This document shows positions 1 through 6,814 of a stretch of DNA of 64,000 bases, in pieces. Location of the stretch: positions 1-64,000 of the forward strand of contig MKGP02000048.1 in NCBI GenBank assembly GCA_001913845.2, in the 5' to 3' direction. Origin of the DNA: Limnothrix sp. CACIAM 69d (GTDB lineage: Bacteria > Cyanobacteriota > Cyanobacteriia > CACIAM-69d). Made by a program: the position numbers and the translations under genes. The notes under the pieces are model-generated. The model ran no database searches and had not been told where the DNA came from. It saw only the letters and a program-made list of their open reading frames with translations. How positions within the stretch are numbered: position 1 is the stretch's first letter; the number at the start of each line of letters is the position of its first letter.

Positions 1-12
1 AAAGCAAGTTGT

Positions 13-260
13 GTGCTCAACGCCTTACGGCATCAGAGGTTTGGGCACGCGAGTTTGGGCACTTCCCCCAACGTTGCCAAAATCTGTGCTCAACGCCTTA
101 CGGCATCAGAGGTTTGGGCACGGTATTTTCCAGCAGGTCAACCGCTGCATGGATGTGCTCAACGCCTTACGGCATCAGAGTTTGGGCACGCGTGGGGACT
201 GGTATTTAACGGGTTTCCACTTGCGTGCTCAACGCCTTACGGCATCAGAGGTTTGGGCAC
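13..260 (-). CRISPR. CRISPR array, leader-proximal end (4 repeats, 3 spacers visible)
   Basis: Repeats lie at 13-48, 86-121, 155-189 and 225-260. Three are identical 36-mers; the one at 155-189 lacks one G before TTTGGGCAC and is 35 nt. Spacers are 49-85 (37 nt), 122-154 (33 nt) and 190-224 (35 nt), and bases 1-12 are the end of a further spacer, so the array continues beyond the window. Read on the minus strand, the repeat starts GTGCCCAAACC and ends GGCGTTGAGCAC, with a short GCC-GTAA-GGC stem-loop. The cas genes run toward the array on the same strand, so the leader should lie at 261-522 and the 225-260 repeat should be the newest. Spacer targets cannot be told from here. Confidence 0.97.
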
Positions 261-522
261 CCCGCCGCCCGAAACCCTTACGGGACAAGCGCCGAAATGC
301 AACCTTACAAGCATCTTACCCGATCGCCCCCCGATCGCCCCGAAAGCTGCAAACAATTGACATTTTCCCGATCGCCCAAGCCTTGCCCCACAAGCCTTCC
401 AGCCATTTACAAGCATCTCCAATCCCCCCAAAGTCCCCCAAACCCAGGCCCCAAAACACCTCCAGCTCCCGCGAAACCCGATCGCCCCGCCACGGCCAGA
501 GGTGCTTGTAAAATCCCCAACC
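261..522 (-). promoter_or_regulatory. probable CRISPR leader
   Basis: This is the non-coding stretch between the cas2 stop and the first repeat. It is C-rich on the plus strand. The 11-mer TTACAAGCATC occurs at 305-315 and again at 407-417, 102 bp apart, and a partial inverted copy (GTGCTTGTAA) lies at 504-513. The position upstream of the newest repeat in the direction of transcription is what identifies it as leader. No promoter hexamers stand out clearly enough to be called. Confidence 0.6.
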
Positions 523-816
523 CTACAACATCCGAAAACTGTCCGGCTTCAACGCCCAATCCACCGAGTCATTGCAGCGCTGCGCCCGCTTCACACAGGC
601 ATCGCAAACCCCCAAAATCAACAGATCATCCTCCGGTTTCAAGATCTTCGATAACTCCCATCGCAATTTCTCCCGATCGCGCTGACTCAGCCAACAGCGA
701 AAAATCGACAATTGCAACCGATCGCCATAGCCCTGTAACAGCTTGTAAGCCTTGCGCCACCGCTTCGGACAGCGGATGTCATAGCAAACCAAATACCAGG
801 ATTTTGCCTCCGCCAT
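523..816 (-). CDS. cas2: CRISPR-associated endonuclease Cas2
   Basis: A protein of 97 residues starting MAEAKSWYLVCYDIRC. The N-terminal beta strand ending in YDI carries the conserved Cas2 metal-binding Asp, followed by the ferredoxin-like fold (LQGYGDRLQLSIFRCWL). Cas2 forms the Cas1-Cas2 integrase that inserts new spacers. The ATG at 816 is preferred over an upstream GTG at 864 because it leaves a 2-bp gap after the cas4-cas1 stop, whereas the upstream start would overlap that gene by 46 bp. It is the last gene of the cas operon and lies about 260 bp from the array. The length is normal for Cas2. Confidence 0.93.
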   Translation of the reverse strand: MAEAKSWYLVCYDIRCPKRWRKAYKLLQGYGDRLQLSIFRCWLSQRDREKLRWELSKILKPEDDLLILGVCDACVKRAQRCNDSVDWALKPDSFRML

Positions 817-818
817 GA

Positions 819-2549
819 TCAGCGCACCGACCAGGCCGCAAACAGACCCGGTTCGCCCGACCACTCCTTCTCCAATAGCCGCGCCTCCAGCTCAAACAAC
901 CGCCGATAGGTCAGTGAATAGCCCGTCACGGGATGTTTCCAAACATCTTGCTTCCGCCGCTCATAGAGCTGGATGAATTTCCGTCGGCCCTGATCACTCA
1001 GCCAAACTTGCTGCACCTGCTGTTGCGCCTTGCCTCGCCCCACCGTGCAGATCGCAAAATCTTCCTCCGGCTGCCACATGCCGCGATTCACCGAAGCCAA
1101 CACCAACAGTTCCACCAGGGGCAAGCGAAACAGTTCCATCAAATCCAAGGCCAGCGGCGGGGCCTGGCTGCGCGGTTGGTGATAGAACCCGAGGGCCGGT
1201 TCCAGCCCGATCGCGATCAGTGCATTGGTGATGTCCTTCAGCAGCAAGCCATAGCCAAACCCCAACAGACAGTTGAACCGATCGCGTGGGGGGCGACGGT
1301 TGCGATCGCTGAACTGCAACTCTGGCGGCACGGTTTCCACCAACAACGACGGCAGGGCGCTGAAGTAGAGGGCCGCGATTTTGCCCTCAAAGCCCAGCAG
1401 CCCCGCGAGGGATTCGGCCCGCTCCAGCCGATCGATCAGGGGCTTCATTTGGATAATTGCACTGTCCACCAGGGGCAACACCGCCGATCGAGTGCGCCGA
1501 ACGCGCATCAGAAATTGGCGCTGACTCTTGGTTTTGGCGATCACCAGTTTCCGAGCCAGTTGCAAACTGGTGTCGGGATCGCTGAGGGCGCAGTATTGCC
1601 GAACGCGGCGCTGAATGCTGCCGGCCCGGTAGTCAAAGCCGCCCATGTAGCGCCCGCCACCGGAGACAAAATGCACGCCGATCGCTCGATCGTGGCAAAA
1701 ATGCAGCGCTTGGGTGGAAATTTGGGCATAGCTGTGCAACACCACTTGGCCCACACGCTCCACGGGCATCAGATTGACGGTGTTATCGCGTTGGGTGAGC
1801 TTGAGCTGCTCGCCCTTGCGTCCAACGCGGGTTCCGGCTTCCAAAACATGGACGACTTCCCGATCGTCGTCGGCCGGAAACAGGCGCACCGGCTCCCAGC
1901 CGCGATCGTGAACGAGGCGAGCTTCCTCGGGCAGGCAAACGGGAGCCAAGGAACAGCGGGTACAGAGTCGATCGTTGTCCGTGACCGGTGGGCGCTGGGT
2001 CGATCGCCGCAGTTCCCGCGCTTGGGCGATCGCCGCCGCCACCTCCGCCCGGCCGCCCGGGTCGATCGGCACGCGCACCAACACATTCTCGGCATGGTAG
2101 CGAATCCGCCCCTCTTGCACCTGAACGCTCAAGGCCGCTTCCAGCAAACAGGCATAGGCCAACAGTTGCAGGCGATCGCTCGGCCAGGCTTCCGGCTGTT
2201 TGTTGGCCCCGCGTCGACAGCGGCCCCGCTTGTGCTCGTAGGGAATGAGTTGCCCATCGCGCGATCGCAGGGCATCCAACTTGCCCCGCAACCCCAAGGC
2301 TTCGCTTTCCAAAGTCAGCTCCACCCACTCGCCTTCCGCCACCTCCGCCAGTTCCTGATGCAATTTGCGACCGGCAAACACCGCCGCATCTTGCACATAA
2401 AGTTCTTCAACTTCTTCGAGATAAAACAGACGCGGACAATAGGCGAGGGCGTGGAGTGCCGAAACCCGGATCGTTGCTGTCAGTTCGGATGAATCTGATG
2501 CGGGCGTGGTGGATGTCGGCTCCAGCCAAGGATCAGTGTCTATCTCCAT
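819..2549 (-). CDS. cas4-cas1: Cas4-Cas1 fusion (spacer acquisition endonuclease)
   Basis: A 576-residue fusion. Residues about 28-215 are Cas4, a PD-(D/E)XK nuclease with an iron-sulfur cluster: Cys38 of the YCPR motif, Asp92, the EHK motif at 105-107, and C196, C199 and C205. Residues about 235-576 are the Cas1 integrase, with Glu388 in GFEGKIAALYF, His457 in GFYHQPRS and Asp469/Glu472 in LALDLMELFR. Cas4 trims pre-spacers and selects those next to a PAM; Cas1 with Cas2 integrates them. Fused Cas4-Cas1 is known in Myxan-type and some I-B/I-U loci. All expected catalytic residues are present. The ATG has a strong Shine-Dalgarno GAGGTGA six bases upstream; that site lies in a hairpin with a CRISPR-repeat-like sequence, which may gate its translation. 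Confidence 0.95.
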   Translation of the reverse strand: MEIDTDPWLEPTSTTPASDSSELTATIRVSALHALAYCPRLFYLEEVEELYVQDAAVFAGRKLHQELAEVAEGEWVELTLESEALGLRGKLDALRSRDGQLIPYEHKRGRCRRGANKQPEAWPSDRLQLLAYACLLEAALSVQVQEGRIRYHAENVLVRVPIDPGGRAEVAAAIAQARELRRSTQRPPVTDNDRLCTRCSLAPVCLPEEARLVHDRGWEPVRLFPADDDREVVHVLEAGTRVGRKGEQLKLTQRDNTVNLMPVERVGQVVLHSYAQISTQALHFCHDRAIGVHFVSGGGRYMGGFDYRAGSIQRRVRQYCALSDPDTSLQLARKLVIAKTKSQRQFLMRVRRTRSAVLPLVDSAIIQMKPLIDRLERAESLAGLLGFEGKIAALYFSALPSLLVETVPPELQFSDRNRRPPRDRFNCLLGFGYGLLLKDITNALIAIGLEPALGFYHQPRSQAPPLALDLMELFRLPLVELLVLASVNRGMWQPEEDFAICTVGRGKAQQQVQQVWLSDQGRRKFIQLYERRKQDVWKHPVTGYSLTYRRLFELEARLLEKEWSGEPGLFAAWSVR

Positions 2550-2554
2550 CGAAA

Positions 2555-2645
2555 TTCACCTCTGAAATGGATGGGGTTGATCAGATTGGGCCAGCAGTTT
2601 TGTTCTTTTCTGCTCTGCTCAACGCCAAAGGGCATCAGAGGTGAA
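2555..2645 (-). promoter_or_regulatory. repeat-derived 5'-UTR element able to mask the cas4-cas1 ribosome site
   Basis: At 2616-2642 the sequence matches positions 2-28 of the CRISPR repeat at 24 of 27 bases without gaps. All three differences fall in the loop (TTAC becomes AAAG), so the GGC/GCC stem is kept. Immediately beside it, TCAGAGGTGAA (2635-2645) is the exact reverse complement of TTCACCTCTGA at 2555-2565. On the minus-strand RNA the second arm contains GAGGUGA, the Shine-Dalgarno of cas4-cas1, six bases before its AUG. An inner AGCAG/CTGCT stem (plus-strand 2592-2613) adds a second hairpin. The structure is read from the sequence; the regulatory role is inference. Confidence 0.7.
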
Positions 2646-2670
2646 GGGCGATCGCATCAATCAAATCGTT

Positions 2671-2750
2671 GGGAGCAAGGGGCTTTATCACCTTGTCTAG
2701 GATGCATTCAGCCAGTTTGGGGCAAGGGGTTTAACCCCCTTGTCTGGTTA
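2671..2750. repeat. two copies of a dispersed palindromic repeat (family A)
   Basis: Copies at 2671-2700 and 2719-2750 share the form GGGGCAAGGGG-TTTAA-CCCCCTTGTCTGG, a GC-rich palindrome with a short AT centre. Further pairs occur at 46488-46604 and 59548-59638. The copy at 2671 is degenerate. They fill most of the gap between the DUF29 gene and the cas4-cas1 leader and resemble REP-type extragenic palindromes; on the minus strand they could also act as a weak transcript end for DUF29. Confidence 0.75.
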
Positions 2751-2754
2751 GTGT

Positions 2755-3213
2755 TTAGCTCAAGTCGGGCGCATCAAATTGATCGGAATTGATCACAAAT
2801 TCCCAATCAAAGGGTGATGCTGAAGGCACGAGATTTTCCTCATAATCTTCCAAACCCATTTCATCGATCGCCAACAATCGCCCCAACTCATAGGCTTCGG
2901 CAAACGCTTCCGAGATCACTGGTTGCAAGCTGGGATTTTTGGTCAGCAACTTGCGAATTTCCAAGCGCTGCACCCGAATGGTAGTCATCCACGATCGACT
3001 TTGGCGATCGGGTTGATAGCGCCACTTCAACAGATGCCCCAACAAAATTCGCAACCGGTTGACGAGTTCCTTGCGTTCCTGTCGTCCCATGCTTTCAATT
3101 TCGTCTGCCAGTCGTTCCCAGTCGATCGCTGCCCCATTGCGATCGCGCAGCAGGGCGGCCTGGGCGATCGTCCAGCCATAGAAATCGGTGTCGTAGGCGC
3201 TGTTTTCCGTCAC
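2755..3213 (-). CDS. DUF29 family protein inside the cas operon
   Basis: A protein of 152 residues with the DUF29 pattern: an N-terminal YDTDFYGWTIAQAALLRDR stretch, then IDWERLADEIESMGRQERKEL, and a helical segment LGHLLKWRYQPDRQSRSW. DUF29 proteins are common in cyanobacteria and have no established function. It begins at a GTG that overlaps the cas5 stop by 4 bp, so it is translationally coupled to the effector genes. It lies between cas5 and the adaptation genes. Nothing catalytic can be pointed to. It could be a passenger or an accessory factor; the coupling favours co-expression but does not prove a role in immunity. Confidence 0.85.
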   Translation of the reverse strand: MTENSAYDTDFYGWTIAQAALLRDRNGAAIDWERLADEIESMGRQERKELVNRLRILLGHLLKWRYQPDRQSRSWMTTIRVQRLEIRKLLTKNPSLQPVISEAFAEAYELGRLLAIDEMGLEDYEENLVPSASPFDWEFVINSDQFDAPDLS

Positions 3214-3878
3214 GTCTTCCGCCCTCCTTTAACCGGTTTCGCCGTGGGTTGACCATTGATCGTTACCCAAGCGCGATCGTCAAAATCGGCAGCTTCAGTC
3301 AGTGAAAAGCGCTGAAAGGTTCCTCTGGTGGTTGTGCGATCAATCCAGACCGGCAACCCAATCAAGCCCCTTGCATCTTTAATCAGCCAGCGCACAGGGC
3401 CATCGGTTTCCCGATAGAGCCGCATTCCATTCACCATTGCCCAAGATTCGCCGAGGCTCAAGCCACCAAATCGACGAATTTTTTCAGGTGTTGTGAGGGC
3501 GATTGAAAGGCGATCCAATAATCCAATAGTCGCTAATTCCTGGCTGGAATCCACCCGCAAAACCAGCTTCAAATCAGTCAGAATTTCTTGAAAATTGGGT
3601 TTAGAAAACTGACTGGTTGGATAATTGCCCAGATGTTGCTTGCTGAACTTATGGTGGCGCTGTTTTCGCAAAATTCGTGAAATGGGTGGTGCTTGGCCAA
3701 TTAGCCCGATCGCCAGTTGCACACCGAGATGCGCCGTCATATCTTCTTCGCCCACCAGCGACAAAAGAAATCCATAAACCGTCGAAGGCGGTGGGTATTG
3801 GTAGGTTTCCTTATAGTCCCTGGCAAAGCTGCGTGGAAAGCTGGTGCAAGGACAATCCAAATAGAACCAGTTGTTCAT
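3210..3878 (-). CDS. cas5: Cas5 (DevS/Cmx5-type Cascade subunit)
   Basis: A 222-residue protein with the Cas5 N-terminal RAMP strand (NWFYLDCPCTSFPRSFAR) and the family signature YPPPSTVYGFLLSLVGEED. Cas5 caps the 5' handle of the crRNA in the Cascade surveillance complex. The sequence most resembles the DevS/Myxan type rather than Cas5 of I-E or I-C. Its ATG overlaps the cas7 stop by one base (TAATG), and its own stop overlaps the next gene, so cas7-cas5-DUF29 form a tightly coupled unit. Length is in the usual range. Confidence 0.92.
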   Translation of the reverse strand: MNNWFYLDCPCTSFPRSFARDYKETYQYPPPSTVYGFLLSLVGEEDMTAHLGVQLAIGLIGQAPPISRILRKQRHHKFSKQHLGNYPTSQFSKPNFQEILTDLKLVLRVDSSQELATIGLLDRLSIALTTPEKIRRFGGLSLGESWAMVNGMRLYRETDGPVRWLIKDARGLIGLPVWIDRTTTRGTFQRFSLTEAADFDDRAWVTINGQPTAKPVKGGRKT

Positions 3879-4744
3879 TAGGCAATAATCCCCGCTGCTT
3901 TTAGTTGTGTTTTTGCAGCATCCTTGGCAGCTTTTACGCCATCAAAAACAGGAGCTCCCAAACTCTTGAGGGTTTCTCCATAGGGCGTTTTGGCAATCTT
4001 ACCCCCAATGATTAACTCTTCGGGGTTGATATCGCCCGCCTCCAGTAGTCGAATCAATTCTGGGCAGCCCACCTCTTCTCCAACGCGCTTGAAGCAACCC
4101 ATAATCCAAGGGCTGGGATCTTCAGTAATTCGCAAGACGATCGATTCCGGTCGAAATTCATACAGGAACCGCGAGTGATTGCCACCCACGTGGCGAACAC
4201 CCACCAGCGCTTCCAAAAAAGCGGCAGCGCGATCGGGCTTTTTCAGGTGCTCAGGAGTCAGGGCGATCGCATACTGATAAGCCGTGTTGTGCATTTCTGT
4301 GTTGTGAATTGAGGTGCTGCCTTTTTCACCCCCCTTGGAACCAAAAGCAATATCACCCCAGTAGGGATCAAGGCTGATCGCGCGGCTAACTTCTAATGCA
4401 CCACGACGCTTTTCAGTGGCGTTTTTGTTGTCCTTGTCCTTCTTCGCATCCATGTAGCCAAACAAGTCATCATCAATGAACTTTTCAGCGCTGTGTTTTT
4501 CGTCCTTGATATCGTACTTGTCGCGATCGGGGTCAAATGTTCGATTGACTTCCTCGGCTGCGAAATGATGCTGAAAATATTCCCGATAGCCCCAACGAAT
4601 GGCATCAGCACTGACCGTGGTGTATTGGTCATTGCCTCGTGTGATCTTTTGGAGTGTAGCCAAAGTGCTACCGTCACCTTCACCTCGGTTATTCGCCGCG
4701 ATCGCAGTGGGAGTGACAATATTGGCAAACAAATGCTTAGACAT
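3878..4744 (-). CDS. cas7: Cas7 (DevR/Cst2-type Cascade backbone)
   Basis: A 288-residue Cas7 of the DevR/Cst2 family. The N-terminus MSKHLFANIVTPTAIAANN, the segment ITRGNDQYTTVSADAIRWGY, and the later HVGGNHSRFLYEF are typical. Several copies coat the crRNA spacer and form the Cascade filament; in Myxococcus the homologue DevR also feeds back on dev operon expression. An internal Lys/Asp-rich segment (DAKKDKDNKN) is a likely loop. The ATG is preceded by CAGAGGA, and this ribosome site, within TCAGAGGA, shares 7-8 bases with the CRISPR repeat in the complementary sense. Confidence 0.93.
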   Translation of the reverse strand: MSKHLFANIVTPTAIAANNRGEGDGSTLATLQKITRGNDQYTTVSADAIRWGYREYFQHHFAAEEVNRTFDPDRDKYDIKDEKHSAEKFIDDDLFGYMDAKKDKDNKNATEKRRGALEVSRAISLDPYWGDIAFGSKGGEKGSTSIHNTEMHNTAYQYAIALTPEHLKKPDRAAAFLEALVGVRHVGGNHSRFLYEFRPESIVLRITEDPSPWIMGCFKRVGEEVGCPELIRLLEAGDINPEELIIGGKIAKTPYGETLKSLGAPVFDGVKAAKDAAKTQLKAAGIIA

Positions 4745-4798
4745 GGTTCGAGTCCTCTGAAGTTAGATCAAAATTGTTAGCAAAGCTGACAGTAAGAG

Positions 4799-6301
4799 TT
4801 ACGAAAAATTGTATTCAAAGCCTTCTGAGTCTTCCTCTGGCTCGATCTCATCCACACTCAAATCAGGATCGCCCGACCCTTCGATCGTCTTTTTCTTGTA
4901 GGTTGCGATCGCCAACAGTGCCAAATCCCGAGCCTTCCGCCAGTTATCGCCAGTGTGCAGCCAAGCATAAATCTCTAAGCCTTCCCCCTTCGCTGTGGAA
5001 GGGCGATACTGAGCCAGAAAGTCAACCAAAGCCTTAGCAAATTCTTGCTGAGTGGCTGGTCGTTGCAAGCGATAAATGGCCTTATCAGCACTCCGTTTAG
5101 CAACATCCCAGCCTTGCTCCTGGGTTAAATTGCCTCCCATTTGATCAGATCGAGCCTTAAATTGTCCTGCTCGAAATTTACCGAAAGCATCATGTACCGA
5201 TTGAAAAAGTAGCCGCTCTGATTCCGAAAGAAATTGTGTCATTTTGGCTAATCCTTGACGTTCAAACAGTTTATTTTTCTTGAGAAACTCGAAAAATCCC
5301 GAGTACCAAGGGCGATCGCCAATTAAGTTATCAGCAATCCAAGGTAAAGCCTGGGACGTTGCTAACCAAGTCTGTCCCTTATCCATCGTGCGAAAGCGAA
5401 CAGGAAAGAATTGCTCGGCACTTGCATAAATTTCCAAAACTTTCTCATTAGTTTTCACTCGATAAACAGCCTGCTTGAGATAGTTTTGATTTTTATCCCA
5501 AGCCTGCTTACCCAGTTGGTAAACTTCGCAGTACTCAAGCCCTAAAAGTTGCCCATTCTCCACAGTCTGCTGCTGAATCAAAAATCGCAATCCCGACTCA
5601 CCCGCTCCGCCCGCTTTGAACTTGATGTAGGGCGTTCCAGCGGACTTACGGCGCAGCCGAACCCAGTTCTTGAGATTTTTGACTTCAGGGATGACTAAAG
5701 CCGATCGCCCCGCCGGTAAGGCGTAATACCCACAACTTAAGGGCAAAAAAAGCAGCGAGACAAAACCAACCGGCGATTCGAGATAGGGGCCATTGACAAA
5801 ACACTCCACCAAGCCTGGTAGATGATGCCCCTTGATGGGAATTTCATCCTTGAACTTACCTTTAGAGGTGAATGCGTCCTTAAAGTCACCCGTGTAATAG
5901 CAATCGAGCAAATCTTTATAGGAAAGCTCAATTTCTGGTTGAGTCTCATCAATCAAAAAATTCAGCGATTTTGGCTGTTTTTCAAGCGTTCGCTGCTGGT
6001 TATGTTGAAGCAAGGTTGAAGTCACACCTTGGGTGAAGGTATAGCGACTTTGGCGATCGAGCTTCAGAACGGGTGGATTGAGATAGCCGTCTTCAATGCA
6101 GTAAGTCTTGTGGGTCAACCACTCGATCGCCTCGCGATCGCTCCCCTCCCAAGACAGCCGAACTTCATCAGCCGTCACGAGCCACGTGAGAGGCGCATCA
6201 TCTGGGGAGATTGCTGACAAAGCCAACGCCAGGCCAGCAATCCCCGCCCGATGTGGCAGGAGCGTATTGGGATCAAGCAGAGATAGTACGAGATCAGTCA
6301 C
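4799..6301 (-). CDS. cas8a1: Cas8a1/Cmx1-type large Cascade subunit (DevT-like)
   Basis: A 500-residue protein with the N-terminal pattern of Myxan Cas8a1/Cmx1: residues 1-60 contain LLDPNTLLPHRAGIAGLALA and SWEGSDREAIEWL, followed by KTYCIEDGYLNPPVLKLD. Cas8 recognises the PAM and recruits Cas3. It begins with a GTG preceded by AAGGAG. It is separated from cas7 by 54 bp and lies 24 bp downstream of the small helix-turn-helix gene. The C-terminus is acidic (DEIEPEEDSEGFEYNFS). Family assignment rests on the N-terminus and on gene order; the middle is divergent, as usual for Cas8. Confidence 0.88.
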   Translation of the reverse strand: MTDLVLSLLDPNTLLPHRAGIAGLALALSAISPDDAPLTWLVTADEVRLSWEGSDREAIEWLTHKTYCIEDGYLNPPVLKLDRQSRYTFTQGVTSTLLQHNQQRTLEKQPKSLNFLIDETQPEIELSYKDLLDCYYTGDFKDAFTSKGKFKDEIPIKGHHLPGLVECFVNGPYLESPVGFVSLLFLPLSCGYYALPAGRSALVIPEVKNLKNWVRLRRKSAGTPYIKFKAGGAGESGLRFLIQQQTVENGQLLGLEYCEVYQLGKQAWDKNQNYLKQAVYRVKTNEKVLEIYASAEQFFPVRFRTMDKGQTWLATSQALPWIADNLIGDRPWYSGFFEFLKKNKLFERQGLAKMTQFLSESERLLFQSVHDAFGKFRAGQFKARSDQMGGNLTQEQGWDVAKRSADKAIYRLQRPATQQEFAKALVDFLAQYRPSTAKGEGLEIYAWLHTGDNWRKARDLALLAIATYKKKTIEGSGDPDLSVDEIEPEEDSEGFEYNFS

Positions 6302-6325
6302 AAGACGCTCCTTAACTTGATTCGT

Positions 6326-6553
6326 TTAGGCAATGTAGACGCGCCAGTAGTCTGAACCCTTTCGGTGGCCGGCATATTCGATCTGTGCCGTGGCCCATTG
6401 GCACGGCCAAAGCAGTGGCAACCGTTTCTGATGTTTGGCCTTATTCAAGGTGCTGCGGGAGATACCGACTTCCGCCACAACTTGCGCGGTTGAGATCGGC
6501 CAAGCTTCTTTTGGAGGAACATCACTCCAGAAATTCAGTTGCTTGGGAGGCAT
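6326..6553 (-). CDS. small helix-turn-helix protein of unknown role
   Basis: A 75-residue protein starting MPPKQLNFWSD. Residues about 20-48 read as a helix-turn-helix (STAQVVAEVGISRSTLNKA), and the C-terminal GSDYWRV segment could form a wing, as in MerR- or excisionase-like proteins. The ATG at 6553 is chosen because GGAG lies 9-10 bases upstream; an in-frame ATG at 6568 and a TTG at 6586 are alternatives. It sits 24 bp before cas8 on the same strand and downstream of an 18-bp direct-repeat pair. It is not one of the standard Myxan cas genes. I infer a DNA-binding regulator of the effector operon; no function is proven. Confidence 0.7.
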   Translation of the reverse strand: MPPKQLNFWSDVPPKEAWPISTAQVVAEVGISRSTLNKAKHQKRLPLLWPCQWATAQIEYAGHRKGSDYWRVYIA

Positions 6554-6619
6554 GACACTGTGCTCCATGCGAAACAGTGCGCTCAATATAGCGCAATTTT
6601 TTGCTGCTTCGCTTATAAC

Positions 6620-6668
6620 AAGCTAACATTTTCAAAAACTCCGCACTAGGAAGCTAACATTTTGAAAA
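6620..6668 (-). promoter_or_regulatory. paired 18-bp direct repeats, candidate operator
   Basis: AAGCTAACATTTTCAAAA at 6620-6637 and the same sequence with one change (C to G) at 6651-6668, exactly 31 bp apart, about three helical turns. They lie 67-115 bp upstream of the small helix-turn-helix gene in the only AT-rich part of this gap. Two close copies of one site on one face of the helix suit dimer binding by that protein or another repressor. A perfect 6-bp stem (AGACAG/CTGTCT, 6675-6693) follows. The role is inferred from position only. Confidence 0.55.
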
Positions 6669-6705
6669 TTCTGAAGACAGTTAAGAGCTGTCTAGGCTGC
6701 ACGAG

Positions 6706-6790
6706 CTACTCAACGCCTGAAGGCGATCAGAGGAAATGGCGCTGCGCGCAGCTAGCAAGCTAAGTGCCCAACGCTTAGGAGCGATAGCGG
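6706..6790 (-). repeat. degenerate two-repeat mini-CRISPR between cas3 and the HTH gene
   Basis: The first pseudo-repeat, 6709-6733, matches repeat positions 4-27 at 22 of 24 bases plus one inserted G; both substitutions are in the loop and a CGCC/GGCG stem is kept. The second, 6764-6790, begins GTGCCCAACGC and matches about 20 of 27 with small indels and the same inserted G. Both have the same orientation as the real array. Starts are 58 bp apart compared with 69-73 in the array, so the enclosed pseudo-spacer is short. A 12-bp palindrome (GCTGCGCGCAGC, 6741-6752) lies between them. The layout resembles CreA/CreR-type crRNA-like regulators. Confidence 0.6.
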
Positions 6791-6814
6791 GCAAATCCAT
6801 TCTACGGTTTATGC

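Noticed and set aside
933-2492. 519-codon plus-strand open frame opposite cas4-cas1
   Set aside because: It is the antisense shadow of a GC-rich gene with all Cas4 and Cas1 motifs on the other strand; the translated product has no recognisable domain.
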